A stretch of 64,000 nucleotides of DNA, from positions 33,199 through 97,198 of the forward strand of contig JBGAVQ010000001.1 in NCBI GenBank assembly GCA_044228045.1. Reading direction: 5' to 3'. The notes beneath the pieces are model-generated. The model was not told where the DNA came from. It ran no database searches and worked only from the letters and a program-made list of their open reading frames with translations. The position numbers were made by a program, and so were the translations under genes. Origin of the DNA: JAXLVB01 sp044228045 (GTDB lineage: Bacteria; Bacteroidota; Bacteroidia; Cytophagales; Spirosomataceae). Shown one piece after another: positions 52,622-62,944 of this stretch (position 1 is the first letter of the stretch; every line of letters begins with the position of its first letter).

Positions 52622-54211
52622 TTAGTAGCCTGGGTTTTGTTGTTTTGCCAAAGTAGCATTCCGAGATAACTCATCTGCTGGAATTGGCCACAAGAAACGG
52701 TAATCTGTATAAGGAATCGCTGGAATAGTACGAGTTAGCGTTGGTGGCGTGGTAAAGTTGTAGGTAGTGAATACGGCATTACCATAAGCCATCTTTGACG
52801 GAATTCCACCTGTGTTGAACGTGGCATCTAAAGCCAAGCGGTGAATATCGGCCCAACGACGGCCTTCTCCCAAAAATTCGATGCGACGCTCAGTCAAAAT
52901 ACCCTGAATCAAGGCATTTTTATTAGCAAACGAAGCCGCCGTATATTGGTTTGCTGCCGTAGTAACTGCACGGTTCCGAACGGCATTTAATAGTGCAAGC
53001 GCACGGGCATCTACCCCTGTGCCTAAGCGAGCAGCAGCTTCTGCTACATTAAGCAATACCTCAGCATATCGCATGATAGGGGAATTGTCCGACCGGTTGG
53101 TGTAGTCTGTGTATTTTTGTGAGAAATAGCTACGGCCATTTTGATTCATTAACTGGCGGCGGAGGTCGTCGCCACGCCATTCGGGCAAGTTATAAGCAAT
53201 AGGACTCACAACAATTAACCCACGGCCACCCAAGGTAGGGTTGCCCATCATGGCTGCTAAGGCACCGTTTACACCTGCGTTGTCTTGAGCATTGTTTTCA
53301 ATAGAGAACACGGCCTCGGTAGTGAAACCATTTTGGAATGGCCCCAATGGGCTTGCTGTTAGGGCAAATCCACTGATCGGACTCGTGAATGGTGCAGCAG
53401 CCGAAATGATTTTGTCGCCTTCGGTTACTACGCCTTGCCAGTCACCTTGGTGTAATTTGACTCGGGTTTTTAGGGCAATTGCCGCACCTTTTACTGGGCG
53501 AACAATCCGCAAGTTACCAGCACGAGTAGCAGGAAGATTGGTTTCGGCAAAATCTAAGTCACCATTGATAAACTTATAGACCTCTGCTACTGTGTTGCGA
53601 GGTTGGGCAATGGCTTTGTCCACCGAAGAAGGTGAATTGATAGCAAAATCACGAATAGGTACGCCCAATTCAGCACCACTTTTTTCGGCAAATGGGCGGG
53701 CAAAATTAACCAACAATTCATGGTAAGCCAAGGCACGCATAAACCGGCATTCGCCTTCATAAGCAACAGCCTGGGCATCAGTAATCGTTTTAGCTGCAGC
53801 CGCAGCCTTTACGCCTTCAATTACTACATTGCACTGATTGATAAGTGTGAAGAGCGTATTCCACATCCATACATTGTTTGCCGAAAACGGTGTATAAGAA
53901 GACTCATAAGTAACTTGATAAAACAAGGCTTGGTTGAGCATGTCTTCACCACGCATATCGCCTTGCTCAATAGAGGCAGACCCAAACGGATAGCCACGTA
54001 CTGCACCACCTGCATAGGTGCCGCTTTGGGCGGCATTGTACATACCAATAATGGCCAACTCAACTCGTTGAGCCGACGAAAACGCCGTAGATTCTGAAAA
54101 AGCATCGGCAGGTTGTAGCTCAGTGATGTCGTTACATGACGTAGCTACCAGCAATCCTACTGCCAAAATACCCACTTTGGGTATGATTTGAGTTATGTTT
54201 TTGACTTTCAT
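52622..54211 (-). CDS. SusD/RagB-family nutrient-binding lipoprotein
   Basis: 529 residues. The lipobox LVATSC places the lipidated Cys at 26. The mature part has the TPR-rich SusD pattern with ALAYHELLVNFARPFAEKSG (helical), the N-terminal DITELQPADAFSEST, and the C-terminal ERRIEFLGEGRRWADIHRLA signature. It binds glycan or other nutrients at the outer membrane next to its SusC partner. It is 24 bp after the broken SusC gene, so the pair is one transcription unit. Confidence 0.93.
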   Translation of the reverse strand: MKVKNITQIIPKVGILAVGLLVATSCNDITELQPADAFSESTAFSSAQRVELAIIGMYNAAQSGTYAGGAVRGYPFGSASIEQGDMRGEDMLNQALFYQVTYESSYTPFSANNVWMWNTLFTLINQCNVVIEGVKAAAAAKTITDAQAVAYEGECRFMRALAYHELLVNFARPFAEKSGAELGVPIRDFAINSPSSVDKAIAQPRNTVAEVYKFINGDLDFAETNLPATRAGNLRIVRPVKGAAIALKTRVKLHQGDWQGVVTEGDKIISAAAPFTSPISGFALTASPLGPFQNGFTTEAVFSIENNAQDNAGVNGALAAMMGNPTLGGRGLIVVSPIAYNLPEWRGDDLRRQLMNQNGRSYFSQKYTDYTNRSDNSPIMRYAEVLLNVAEAAARLGTGVDARALALLNAVRNRAVTTAANQYTAASFANKNALIQGILTERRIEFLGEGRRWADIHRLALDATFNTGGIPSKMAYGNAVFTTYNFTTPPTLTRTIPAIPYTDYRFLWPIPADELSRNATLAKQQNPGY

Positions 54212-54235
54212 AATGGTTTCTTGTCAAGATAATGG

Positions 54236-57200
54236 TTACAAACCTAAACTGATACCGAACGAGATAGTACGAATGATAGGGTTAGCACTTTGATCCACAC
54301 CAAATGTACTGTTGCCTGTTGTAGAGCTAAGTTCAGGGTCTAAGCCTTGGTAGTTTGTGAAAATGAATGGGTTTTGTACCTGACCGTAAACCCGTAGCGA
54401 ACGAATACCGTTGACACCTGTTTTGCTCAACAACGATTGAGGCAAGCGGTATCCCAAGATGATGTTCTGAATCCGCAAGAAGTCACCTTTTTCCAAGAAA
54501 CGGCTATCTGCTGCACCTGTGTTGTTGATAGGGGCTTCACGGCCAATCCAAAGACGAGGTACGTTAGTTACTTGTCCTTCTTTGGTCCAACGGTCTAAAA
54601 TTTCAGTACCGTTGTTTTGGAAACCTTGGTTCAAGAGGGTCTCTTGGCGGGTAACGTTCATAATCATATTGCCACCTGAGTATCGGGCAAATACCTCAAA
54701 ATCAAAGCCTTTGTATTTGAAGCTATTGGTTAAGCCACCTTGCCAAATCGGGTTTGAGTTACCAAGAAGTGTACGGTCAGTAGTAGCACTTAGCGTAGCT
54801 GCAGTAGCCACATCGGCAGGATTTGATGGACTGTAAGCACGGTAAGTACCAGTAGCAATGTTATACTGAACAATATTGCCAGTTACATCACCTTTAAACC
54901 ACATTGGGTTACCATTGGCAGGGTTTACACCCGCCCACGAGTAGCCAAAGAATGAGCCAATTGGTTGGCCTACTCGGTTAATGTGATAGGTAAAGATTAC
55001 GTCTTCGTTGTTGTTGAGCGCCGTAACCTTATTTTTGATATTTGAGTAGTTGAAGCTAACATTCCAAACAAACTCACCTTTTTTGATAACATCAGCATCA
55101 AGCGATAGCTCAAAGCCTTTGTTTTCCATGGCGCCAATGTTTTTGTTGATACCGTTGCCTGGCACACCCAATGACGGTGCTGTTGGTGCAAACAATACAA
55201 GGTTATCAACTTTGTTTTGGAAGTAGTCTAAGTTGATGTTAATGCGGTTTTTGAGCAGGCCTAAGTCTAAGCCAACGTTCACTTTCTTGCTTTGTTCCCA
55301 TTTCAAGTCTGGGTTACCAGTGTTGTCAAAGGCAATACCAGTCTGTGAAGCATACTGAGCAGCTCCAAATGTGCCTAAATATGGGAAGAAACCAATATTA
55401 GTGTTACCCACCACAGCATAGCTACCTTTGAGGCGAAGGTCTGAGATAACATCGGCAATTGGGCTGTCTTTGATGAAACTTTCTTGCGAAATACGCCATG
55501 CTACCGAACCACTGGAACGTGCCTCGGCGATTGGCCACTGGCAACGACGAAAGACCATCGTTACGAGCAGTAAGGCTTACGAAATATTTGCCAGCATAGT
55601 TATAGTTCAAACGACCAAAGTAAGAATCAAAAGAATCTTGAATAAAACCACCACCCGATAGCTGCGTACCAAAGCTACCACTGATGAGGTTTTCTTGAAT
55701 AAAGAATAACTCAGAGAACCCTTGCCCTTGAGCATCAATAAATTTAGAAGTACGTTTTTGATACTCAAGTCCAGCTACAAAATTAACATTGTGCTTGTCG
55801 GCAAATGTTTTGTTGTAGCTAAGGGTATTTTGCCAGTTCCATTGCGAAGTAGGGCGATACCGTTGAAAAACAACCCCATTAGCACCCCGTCCATCGCCGT
55901 GGCGAGGGTCAAGGCTCTGGAAGTCGTCTTGGGTAAGCATATCCACTGCAATTTGAGTACGCAATTTCAAGCCATCAATAATGTTGGCTTCGGCGTAAGT
56001 ATTACCAATAATACGGTTGTTGGTGGTAATAAACTTGTTGTTGGCCAACACAAACGCAATGTTTGTGAAGTTGTTATCAACAGGGCGAAGGTTGTTGCCT
56101 TGTCCTAAGGCTGCTCCGTCAGTAGTAATGTTATAACCACCAAAGCGGGTATTGGCTTCGTCATAAGGTGAAACGTTAGGTAATAGACGTGCCGCACCTG
56201 TTACGTTACCCGATAAAGCATTACCACCTGTGTTGAGGTTTGAGAACTGACCACGAGTGTAGCTAAGGCTTGTGCCAACAGTAATCCATTTGTTAATGCT
56301 GTGGTCAAGATTAGCTCTAAACGAATAGCGTTTTTGAGCATTGGCCACAATCGGCCCTTCGTTGTCCAAAAAGCCTAACGAGAAGAAATAATTTGTTTTG
56401 TCATTGGCTCCATTCATGGACAGGGCGTGGTTCTGAACAAAACCATTTCTAAAAATCACATCTTGCCAGTCGGTATTTTCACCATTCAAACCTGCACGAG
56501 CCTGCTCAGGTTGACCAGCATTGCGGTATTTTTCATTAGCAATTTCAACAAACTGTGTGGCATTCAGCAAACTGAGTTTATTGATAGGCGAGTTAGAACC
56601 AAAGCTGGCATCGTAATTAACGGCCATTTTACCTTTGTTGCCTTTACCACGCTTGGTTGTAATCAAAATTACACCATTGGCTGCACGAGAACCAAAAATG
56701 GCTGTAGCTGCCCCATCTTTCAACACCTCATAAGACTCAATGTCGGACGGATTAAGGTCAGTCAAAGGGTCTGCTGCACCAACACCGCCATAAGGGTTAG
56801 AAGTAACTGGCACGTTGTCAATTACGATAAGCGGGTCTGCGCCAGACGAGATGGAGTTTGTACCACGAATCCGGATGCGAGGTGCCTGTCCTAACAAACC
56901 GTTCGGTACGGTTACTTGCACACCCGCCGCACGACCTGCCAACTGTGTAGCAAACGATGGCGTAACAAGGCTGGCAATGCTACTACCTTTGATAGAGGTA
57001 AGCGAGCCTGTTACGTTTCCTTTTTTCTCGGTACCATACCCAATAATGACTACTTGCTCAAGTTCTTTGGCATCGACATTAAGTTTTACATCAATGGTAT
57101 TTCGGTTACCAATGGCACCTTCTTGAGTGGTGTAGCCAATAAAGCTAAATACTAACACGGCGTTGTTGGGTACGCTAATTTTGTAACTACCGTTGGCATC

Positions 57201-57362
57201 AGTAGTAGTACCCCGAGTAGTTCCTTTAATGGCCACACTCACGCCTGGCAATAAGCTTCCATCGTCAGAAGAAGTCACCTTCCCCGTTACGACTCGATCT
57301 TGGGCCAACACTTGCCCTGCAAGTCCCAGCCACAGCAAAAAGCCCAGTAGCTTTCTGTTCAT
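54236..57362 (-). pseudogene. SusC/RagA-family TonB-dependent transporter, frameshifted
   Basis: The first frame (57362 down to about 55515) has a Sec signal, a carboxypeptidase-D-like domain (VTGKVTSSDDGSLLPGVSVA), plug (RGTNSISSGADPLIVIDNVP) and strands to RRGTF. The second frame (about 55513 to 54236) resumes with SGSVAWRISQESF and runs to the C-terminal barrel strand (IIRTISFGISLGL). Where homologues read TTC-TGG-AGT, this copy has TTC-C-AGT near 55514, a net loss of two bases. Spliced length is about 1041 residues, normal for SusC. It may be a real decay event or a sequencing error; SusD beside it is intact. Confidence 0.85.
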
Positions 57363-57887
57363 AGGAGTTTAATTTTAATTGGTTTAACTATAAATAAAAA
57401 GTATGCCACATTAAACCTATACGGTACAATGTGATTGATGCCTCTTACCCTTTAAATGGGGTATAGAAACAGAGGATCCAACATTAAAACACTAAAAAAT
57501 GGGCGGCAAGTAGTAAAAACGCCACTAATGATAATATTGAGAAGAACGTAGGAATAGTTTCATGTAGTTAAGATAATTTTAATTGGTTGATGAAAAATAA
57601 TTAACAATCGCAATGTCAAAATCGTATAACGATAATTATGTGACACTTGTTATGCAAAATTAGTTGGAATAAGGAAGATGTTTTAAAAAAGAATAAAAAA
57701 ATGTCATTTTTTCGACAAATGACACGATTATTATCATTTTTTGCCACTTATTGGTATATTAATTCCTTGAAAATCAAAGATTGTAATGTTTCCCAAATAA
57801 GTAAACAAAGGTTTTCAGATAAGCATATTCATCTTATAATATCATAATTAGTGTAGTCTCAATAAAGTGGATATGTAGCTTAAAATG
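57363..57887. other. 5' region of the broken SusC gene (long leader)
   Basis: A 525-bp AT-rich gap. A TAnnTTTG match in minus orientation lies at 57655-57662 (CAAAATTA on plus), suggesting a leader of about 285 nt. It carries TTTTAATTGGTTTAA (57373-57387) and TTTTAATTGGTTGA (57577-57590), found again in the leader of the second SusC gene. I see no other gene. Confidence 0.5.
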
Positions 57888-57918
57888 CAAAGCCCCAGTC
57901 ATTGAGACCGAGGCTTTG
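57888..57918 (-). terminator. Terminator after the second SusD gene
   Basis: CAAAGCC (57888-57894) and GGCTTTG (57912-57918) with an inner GTC/GAC pairing (57898-57900, 57906-57908 approx.) and A/T flanks. Confidence 0.75.
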
Positions 57919-57948
57919 TAGATATAAACTCAAAATGTAACAACAAGA

Positions 57949-59349
57949 TTAGTAACCTGTGTTTTGTACCATACTTGTGTTAGCATCTAATTCCAATTGT
58001 GGAATTGGAGCAAGACGCTTGGTGTCGGTAATGAGAATAGTACGAGCTGCAGCTGGGTATTGAGTACTACGCTTAACATCACGTCCGAGGCGAGTTAAAT
58101 CAGCATAGCGGTCACCTTCAAAAGCCAATTCCTTTCGACGTTCAGTAATGATGTCTTCGAGCAATGCAGCACCAGTTGAGGCTATTGCTTTTGCCGAAGG
58201 GTCACGGCGTTGTACGAGTTGATTAAGGTATTTGAGGGCATTTGTTTCGTCATTTGTGCGAGCGTAGGCTTCTGCCAGTACCAATATGACATCTGCCAAA
58301 CGCAATACTTTTCCGTCATCTTTTTCGGTAGCGTTGCTGGTTTGCTGATATTTATTCACGATAAATACACTTTCACCAGCACGAGTGCCTGCAACAAGCA
58401 AGCTTCTGCGGACATCAGTAGCCGAATAGAGGTCGTACAACTCTTTTGTACACAAGCCGTCTCCGTAGCCTTTTTGGTCGTACATATTTGAGAGGGCATC
58501 AAAACCAACGTTACCAACGCCGTCTGCTGATACTTCAAAAATAGTTTCCAGTTTGGCACTGGTAAGAGCCGCATTAGCCCAGTAGGCATTGAAGCCTGTT
58601 GAGGTAGCTAAGGTATAACCACCTTTATCTACTAAGTCTTGTGCTGCAGCTTTGGCACCTGCATAGTCACCTTTATAGAGTAATACCTTTGCTAATAAGC
58701 CTTTGGCTACATATTTGGTCACAAATGAAGAGTTTTTGGTGGTATTTGTCATCAAATCAAAGGCTTGGTTTAAGTCTTTGGTGATTTGGTCATATACTTC
58801 CGAAACCTTATTGCGAGCTGGCTTAAGAGACGGGTCAAATGTTAACACAAGAGGAACACCAGGGGCATCAGCACCTAAGGTATAAGGCTTACCAAACCAT
58901 TTGGCAAGCTCCCAATACATCAAGGCACGTACCGTTAGTGCTTCGCCTCTTAACTGTTTTGTAGCGTCTGTTTCGGGTACAGTTGCATTAATAATGTTAT
59001 TAGCACGCAAAATAACCGCATACGCTTGTGTCCAAAGGCCACTTATATCAGCATTTTGAGAATTTACAGAATAGTTGAATTGTGCCAAGTAACGACCAGA
59101 ATTTGAGGCAGATAAATAAACGTTATCAGCCATAAGGTCTCCCATAAAAGGAATCCCTCTCAAAAAAAGAGTGGCGGCACGCATCCCCTGATACATACCG
59201 TTGGCAGCAGCAACCATATCGCTTTCTGATTTAAGCGCATCGGCTGGTGGCAAGCTGGTATATGGCTTGCGATCATAAAATTCGTCTTGACAAGCCCCTA
59301 AAGACAGTAGGCTTGCAAGAGCTAACGTTTTGATGAATGTATATTTCAT
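57949..59349 (-). CDS. SusD/RagB-family nutrient-binding lipoprotein
   Basis: 466 residues. Lipobox SLGAC with Cys at 20. The family pattern is complete: DEFYDRKPYTSLPPADALKS at the N-terminus, LRGEALTVRALMYWELAKWF (helical pair), and ITERRKELAFEGDRYADLTR near the C-terminus. It would bind the nutrient for the intact SusC upstream, 32 bp away. It is shorter than the first SusD gene (466 versus 529) and only distantly similar, so the two pairs are not a recent tandem copy at the protein level. Confidence 0.93.
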   Translation of the reverse strand: MKYTFIKTLALASLLSLGACQDEFYDRKPYTSLPPADALKSESDMVAAANGMYQGMRAATLFLRGIPFMGDLMADNVYLSASNSGRYLAQFNYSVNSQNADISGLWTQAYAVILRANNIINATVPETDATKQLRGEALTVRALMYWELAKWFGKPYTLGADAPGVPLVLTFDPSLKPARNKVSEVYDQITKDLNQAFDLMTNTTKNSSFVTKYVAKGLLAKVLLYKGDYAGAKAAAQDLVDKGGYTLATSTGFNAYWANAALTSAKLETIFEVSADGVGNVGFDALSNMYDQKGYGDGLCTKELYDLYSATDVRRSLLVAGTRAGESVFIVNKYQQTSNATEKDDGKVLRLADVILVLAEAYARTNDETNALKYLNQLVQRRDPSAKAIASTGAALLEDIITERRKELAFEGDRYADLTRLGRDVKRSTQYPAAARTILITDTKRLAPIPQLELDANTSMVQNTGY

Positions 59350-59381
59350 AGTAATAATGCTTTGTTCTTGTGTATTTAACG

Positions 59382-62300
59382 TTAGAAACCAATGTTCAAA
59401 CCGAATGATAGATTTTTGCTGATGAAGATATCCAAGTTGGTCTGGCCAGCAATTCCTACTTCTGGGTCAAAGTACAAATTCTTGTCGAACGTTTTTGTCC
59501 AAAGATTTGTACCACGAGCGTACACTGACATTGTATTTAACTTCAAGGTTTTCAAGATATTTTTTGGTAATTCATAACGTACTACTATGTTCCGCAGACG
59601 AATAAAGCTACCATCATATAAATACCTTGAAGAAGCTGAATACGATAAGTTAGAGTTGTTGTAGATGTACTTTGGCACATCGGTGATGTCACCTGGGTTT
59701 TGCCAACGTTCTAACTGTTTTTTGAACTTATTGAAACCAGCATTGAATCCATCGCCAATCAAATAAGCCGCCCAAGTGTCTTGAACCTTGTTTCCATAAT
59801 TGAAGTAGAACTGTGCTTCAAGACTAAGTCCTTTATAACGAAGTGTGTTGGTTAGCCCACCAAAACCTTTGGGGGTAGCAGAGCCAAGGCTAACCACTCG
59901 TTGCGCAGCATTGTAATTGGTAGTAGTGTTGCGGTCAAATGAACCATCGGTATTTTTAGTGTTCAAATACCATAATGGGCTACCAGTTTGTGGATCTACA
60001 CCAGCCCACTCACGCAAGTAGAAGGTTTGGTAATCAAGACCTACACGACGAATAAATGAGCCAGAAAGGATGTCTTGGTTTTGAAACAAAGATGTAATCT
60101 TGTTTTGATTGAAAGCAATATTAAAGTTAATATCCCAAGTAAAGTCATTGGTTTTAATGGGTGAGGCGTTGATAGTAAGTTCAACCCCTTTATTCTCCAT
60201 AGCACCAATATTATCAGTTTGACTAACAAAACCGCTTGTACGAGAAAGTGGCACATCCAACAACAAGTTTGAAGTCTGACGGTTATAATAATCTACAGTT
60301 ACATTAATTCGGTCTTTCAATAGGCTTGCATCAATACCAACGTTGAAGGGCTTGTTCAACTCCCAAGTCAAGTTAGCATTACCAATGTTGTTAGGTGCCG
60401 AACCTGGTACTTGGTTGTAATTGAAACCGAAACCGTAGGTAGCTCTCCAAGCATAATTACCGATACCACCGTTGCCATTTACTCCATACGACGCTCTTAA
60501 TTTGAGGCCACTAAAAATGTTGTTACCTTGCAAGAAAGCTTCTTGGTCAATGTTCCAAGCACCACCTACCGACCAGAAATTACCCGTACGATTATTGATA
60601 CCAAAACGTGACGACTTATCTTGGCGTGCGCTTCCTGTTAACGAATATTTGTTCTTGTAGTTGAAGGCTACGTTCGAGAAGATTGAGCCAAACGAGTAGT
60701 CAGAGCCAGACGCAGAGGCTGTTTTAGGCGTAGAAGCAACTACTGGGTAAATCAAGTCGGTACTCGAAGGGAATCCTTCGCTATACACATTTGAGAAGTA
60801 AGTTTTAGAAAGCTGTGCTTCATAACCTACTTTCACATCAGCCGTAAAATCTTTGGCTTCGGTCAAATAAATACGGTAGTCGGCTTGGTTGGTCCAAGTC
60901 CAGTTAAAGAAACGGGTATAGTCAGCAAAAGCACCACCTCCGGTATTACGGCCATCCCCAAATTGTGGGTTGCGGTAATAGTTCTCTTCGATGGCGTTAA
61001 AATCAATACCATATTTAGTACTTAATGTTAGGTTTTTGATAGGGCGGTATTCTGCACCCATACCAGCCAAACCTTTGAGACTAAAATACTTATTTTTGTT
61101 AATCGCCACTAATGCAACTGGATTATAGATACTCGAGAAGTTGGTAAGGGATACATCATAGCTACCATCTGGGTTATAAATCCGTTGTGTAGGGCGCAAG
61201 AAATAAGCAGAAAGCACAGGGTTTGCAAAAGCACCACCATTGTTTGGCGTAAGCTGATTACTACCCGATACATTAACATTCAGATTAAAAGATAGCTTTT
61301 CTGAAGCATTGTGCCGAATGCTGGCATTACCCGAAATACGGTCAAACTGCGAGCCAATAACCGTAGCTAACTCCTTGTAATAACCACCTGACATAAAGAA
61401 AGTGGTTTTGTTGTCTCCACCTTGAGCCTGAAGGCTGTAGTTTTGATAAGCTCCAGAACGAGTTACAGCCGAAAGCCAATCTACATCATCTGTATTGGTT
61501 GCACCAAGGGCATTGAGTGTGCTGGTAGTGGTTGCTGCTGATGCTCCAGCATTTTTTAGACCTTCTTCGGTTAAAGTAAGGTACTCTTGGCGATTGAGTG
61601 GCTTGGCCAAGTTTGGAATCGAAAGATTACTTGTTCCGTATTCAGCATTAACAGAGAACTGGGTTTTGCCTGCCTTGCCTTTTTTGGTAGTAATCAAAAT
61701 AACACCATTAGCACCACGAGAACCATAAATAGAAGTAGAAGCAGCATCTTTCAGCACAACCATTTCTTCGATGTCATTAGGGTTCAAACCAGCCAATGTG
61801 CTTGAAGTGGTGGCACGGGTAGCAAAGTTTCCAGCATTTACAGGCACACCATCAATTACATAAAGAGGTTCTGCACTGGCGTTGATAGAACCAATACCAC
61901 GTATCCGAACCGCTTGGAAAGCACCAGGTTGACCAGAGAATGCTGCCGTTTGCAAACCAGCAACTTGGCCTTGTAGGGCACTTACTGCAGAAGAGAAAGG
62001 ACGGTTTTCGATGCCTTTACCCTTCAATTCGCTACGGGCACCTGTAAACCCTTTTTTGTCGTACTGACCATAACCAGCCGTAATGGTTACTTCTTGCAAC
62101 GTTTTTGGGTCAGGTCTTAGTACAATGTCAATTACTGACTTTGTACCAACCGTCACTTGTTGAGCTTCAAACCCAATATAGCTAAACAGTAACGTGGCAT
62201 TATTAGGAACGCTCAATTTATAAGCACCATTGGCATCAGTTTGAGCACCCTTCGAAGTGCCTTTAATTACTACACTGACTCCAGGGAGAGACGAGCCGTC

Positions 62301-62402
62301 TTCGCCAGACGTCACCTTTCCGGTGATGCTTCGGTCTTGTGCTAATACCTGTACTACAAGTACCAGTAATAACCCTAAGCTGAAAAGTAATTTTTTCTTC
62401 AT
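59382..62402 (-). CDS. SusC/RagA-family TonB-dependent transporter
   Basis: 1006 residues, intact. Order: Sec signal (MKKKLLFSLGLLLVLVVQVL AQ), carboxypeptidase-D-like domain (ITGKVTSGEDGSSLPGVSVV), plug with EVTITAGYGQYDKKGFTGAR and VRIRGIGSINASAEPLYVID, TSIYGSRGANGVILITTKKG, then the 22-strand barrel ending ISKNLSFGLNIGF. It takes up glycans or peptides too large for porins, powered by TonB. Substrate is not predictable; no glycoside hydrolase or polysaccharide-utilisation gene lies near. Pair partner is the SusD gene 32 bp downstream. Confidence 0.95.
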   Translation of the reverse strand: MKKKLLFSLGLLLVLVVQVLAQDRSITGKVTSGEDGSSLPGVSVVIKGTSKGAQTDANGAYKLSVPNNATLLFSYIGFEAQQVTVGTKSVIDIVLRPDPKTLQEVTITAGYGQYDKKGFTGARSELKGKGIENRPFSSAVSALQGQVAGLQTAAFSGQPGAFQAVRIRGIGSINASAEPLYVIDGVPVNAGNFATRATTSSTLAGLNPNDIEEMVVLKDAASTSIYGSRGANGVILITTKKGKAGKTQFSVNAEYGTSNLSIPNLAKPLNRQEYLTLTEEGLKNAGASAATTTSTLNALGATNTDDVDWLSAVTRSGAYQNYSLQAQGGDNKTTFFMSGGYYKELATVIGSQFDRISGNASIRHNASEKLSFNLNVNVSGSNQLTPNNGGAFANPVLSAYFLRPTQRIYNPDGSYDVSLTNFSSIYNPVALVAINKNKYFSLKGLAGMGAEYRPIKNLTLSTKYGIDFNAIEENYYRNPQFGDGRNTGGGAFADYTRFFNWTWTNQADYRIYLTEAKDFTADVKVGYEAQLSKTYFSNVYSEGFPSSTDLIYPVVASTPKTASASGSDYSFGSIFSNVAFNYKNKYSLTGSARQDKSSRFGINNRTGNFWSVGGAWNIDQEAFLQGNNIFSGLKLRASYGVNGNGGIGNYAWRATYGFGFNYNQVPGSAPNNIGNANLTWELNKPFNVGIDASLLKDRINVTVDYYNRQTSNLLLDVPLSRTSGFVSQTDNIGAMENKGVELTINASPIKTNDFTWDINFNIAFNQNKITSLFQNQDILSGSFIRRVGLDYQTFYLREWAGVDPQTGSPLWYLNTKNTDGSFDRNTTTNYNAAQRVVSLGSATPKGFGGLTNTLRYKGLSLEAQFYFNYGNKVQDTWAAYLIGDGFNAGFNKFKKQLERWQNPGDITDVPKYIYNNSNLSYSASSRYLYDGSFIRLRNIVVRYELPKNILKTLKLNTMSVYARGTNLWTKTFDKNLYFDPEVGIAGQTNLDIFISKNLSFGLNIGF

Positions 62403-62944
62403 AAGGAATTTGTTTTTAATTGGTTAATGAATTGAAAAAGAGATAGATACTCAACAATGTAAACTGATGAGTAGAAAAAATGTTTAACGGTAAACTCACA
62501 AATAAATGATTTGTTCCCGAAAACAAATTCTTAAAAACTACTTAAACGAATGAGAAAGCAACAGAAATACCCATTAGGGCCTAACATTGAGCAGAAGAAA
62601 TGTATAAGGTCATATTCATAAATTTTTAATTGGTTGATTGATAGGGATAAAAACTTGCTTGCTTTACAAGTGTTTAACACAAAATTAACAAACTTGCACA
62701 ACAAAAATACTTGGAATGGATACGAATTTTTCAAAAAAGTAGAACAAAACCCCCAATTTTTCGACAAATGCCCAGAGACTAAGCCATATCAACTATCTAA
62801 AACCAGTTTTGTGAAGCAGGCAGATAACCATTGTGGCTTGTTTTGATACAAGAAAAGTTGGTGAGGGTGAGGCTCTTTTGCTTAAACCGCTGAATGACTT
62901 TATATTCGTGAATCAGTTAGACCACCAAAACGTTGAATGTTACG
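62403..62944. other. Divergent intergenic region between SusC and the M20 gene
   Basis: 542 bp, AT-rich. Holds TTTTAATTGGTTAA (62414-62427) and TTTTAATTGGTTGA (62624-62637) and a minus-strand TAnnTTTG match (CAAAATTA on plus, 62680-62687), paralleling the first SusC leader. No ORF of credible size or RNA motif is seen. Confidence 0.5.
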
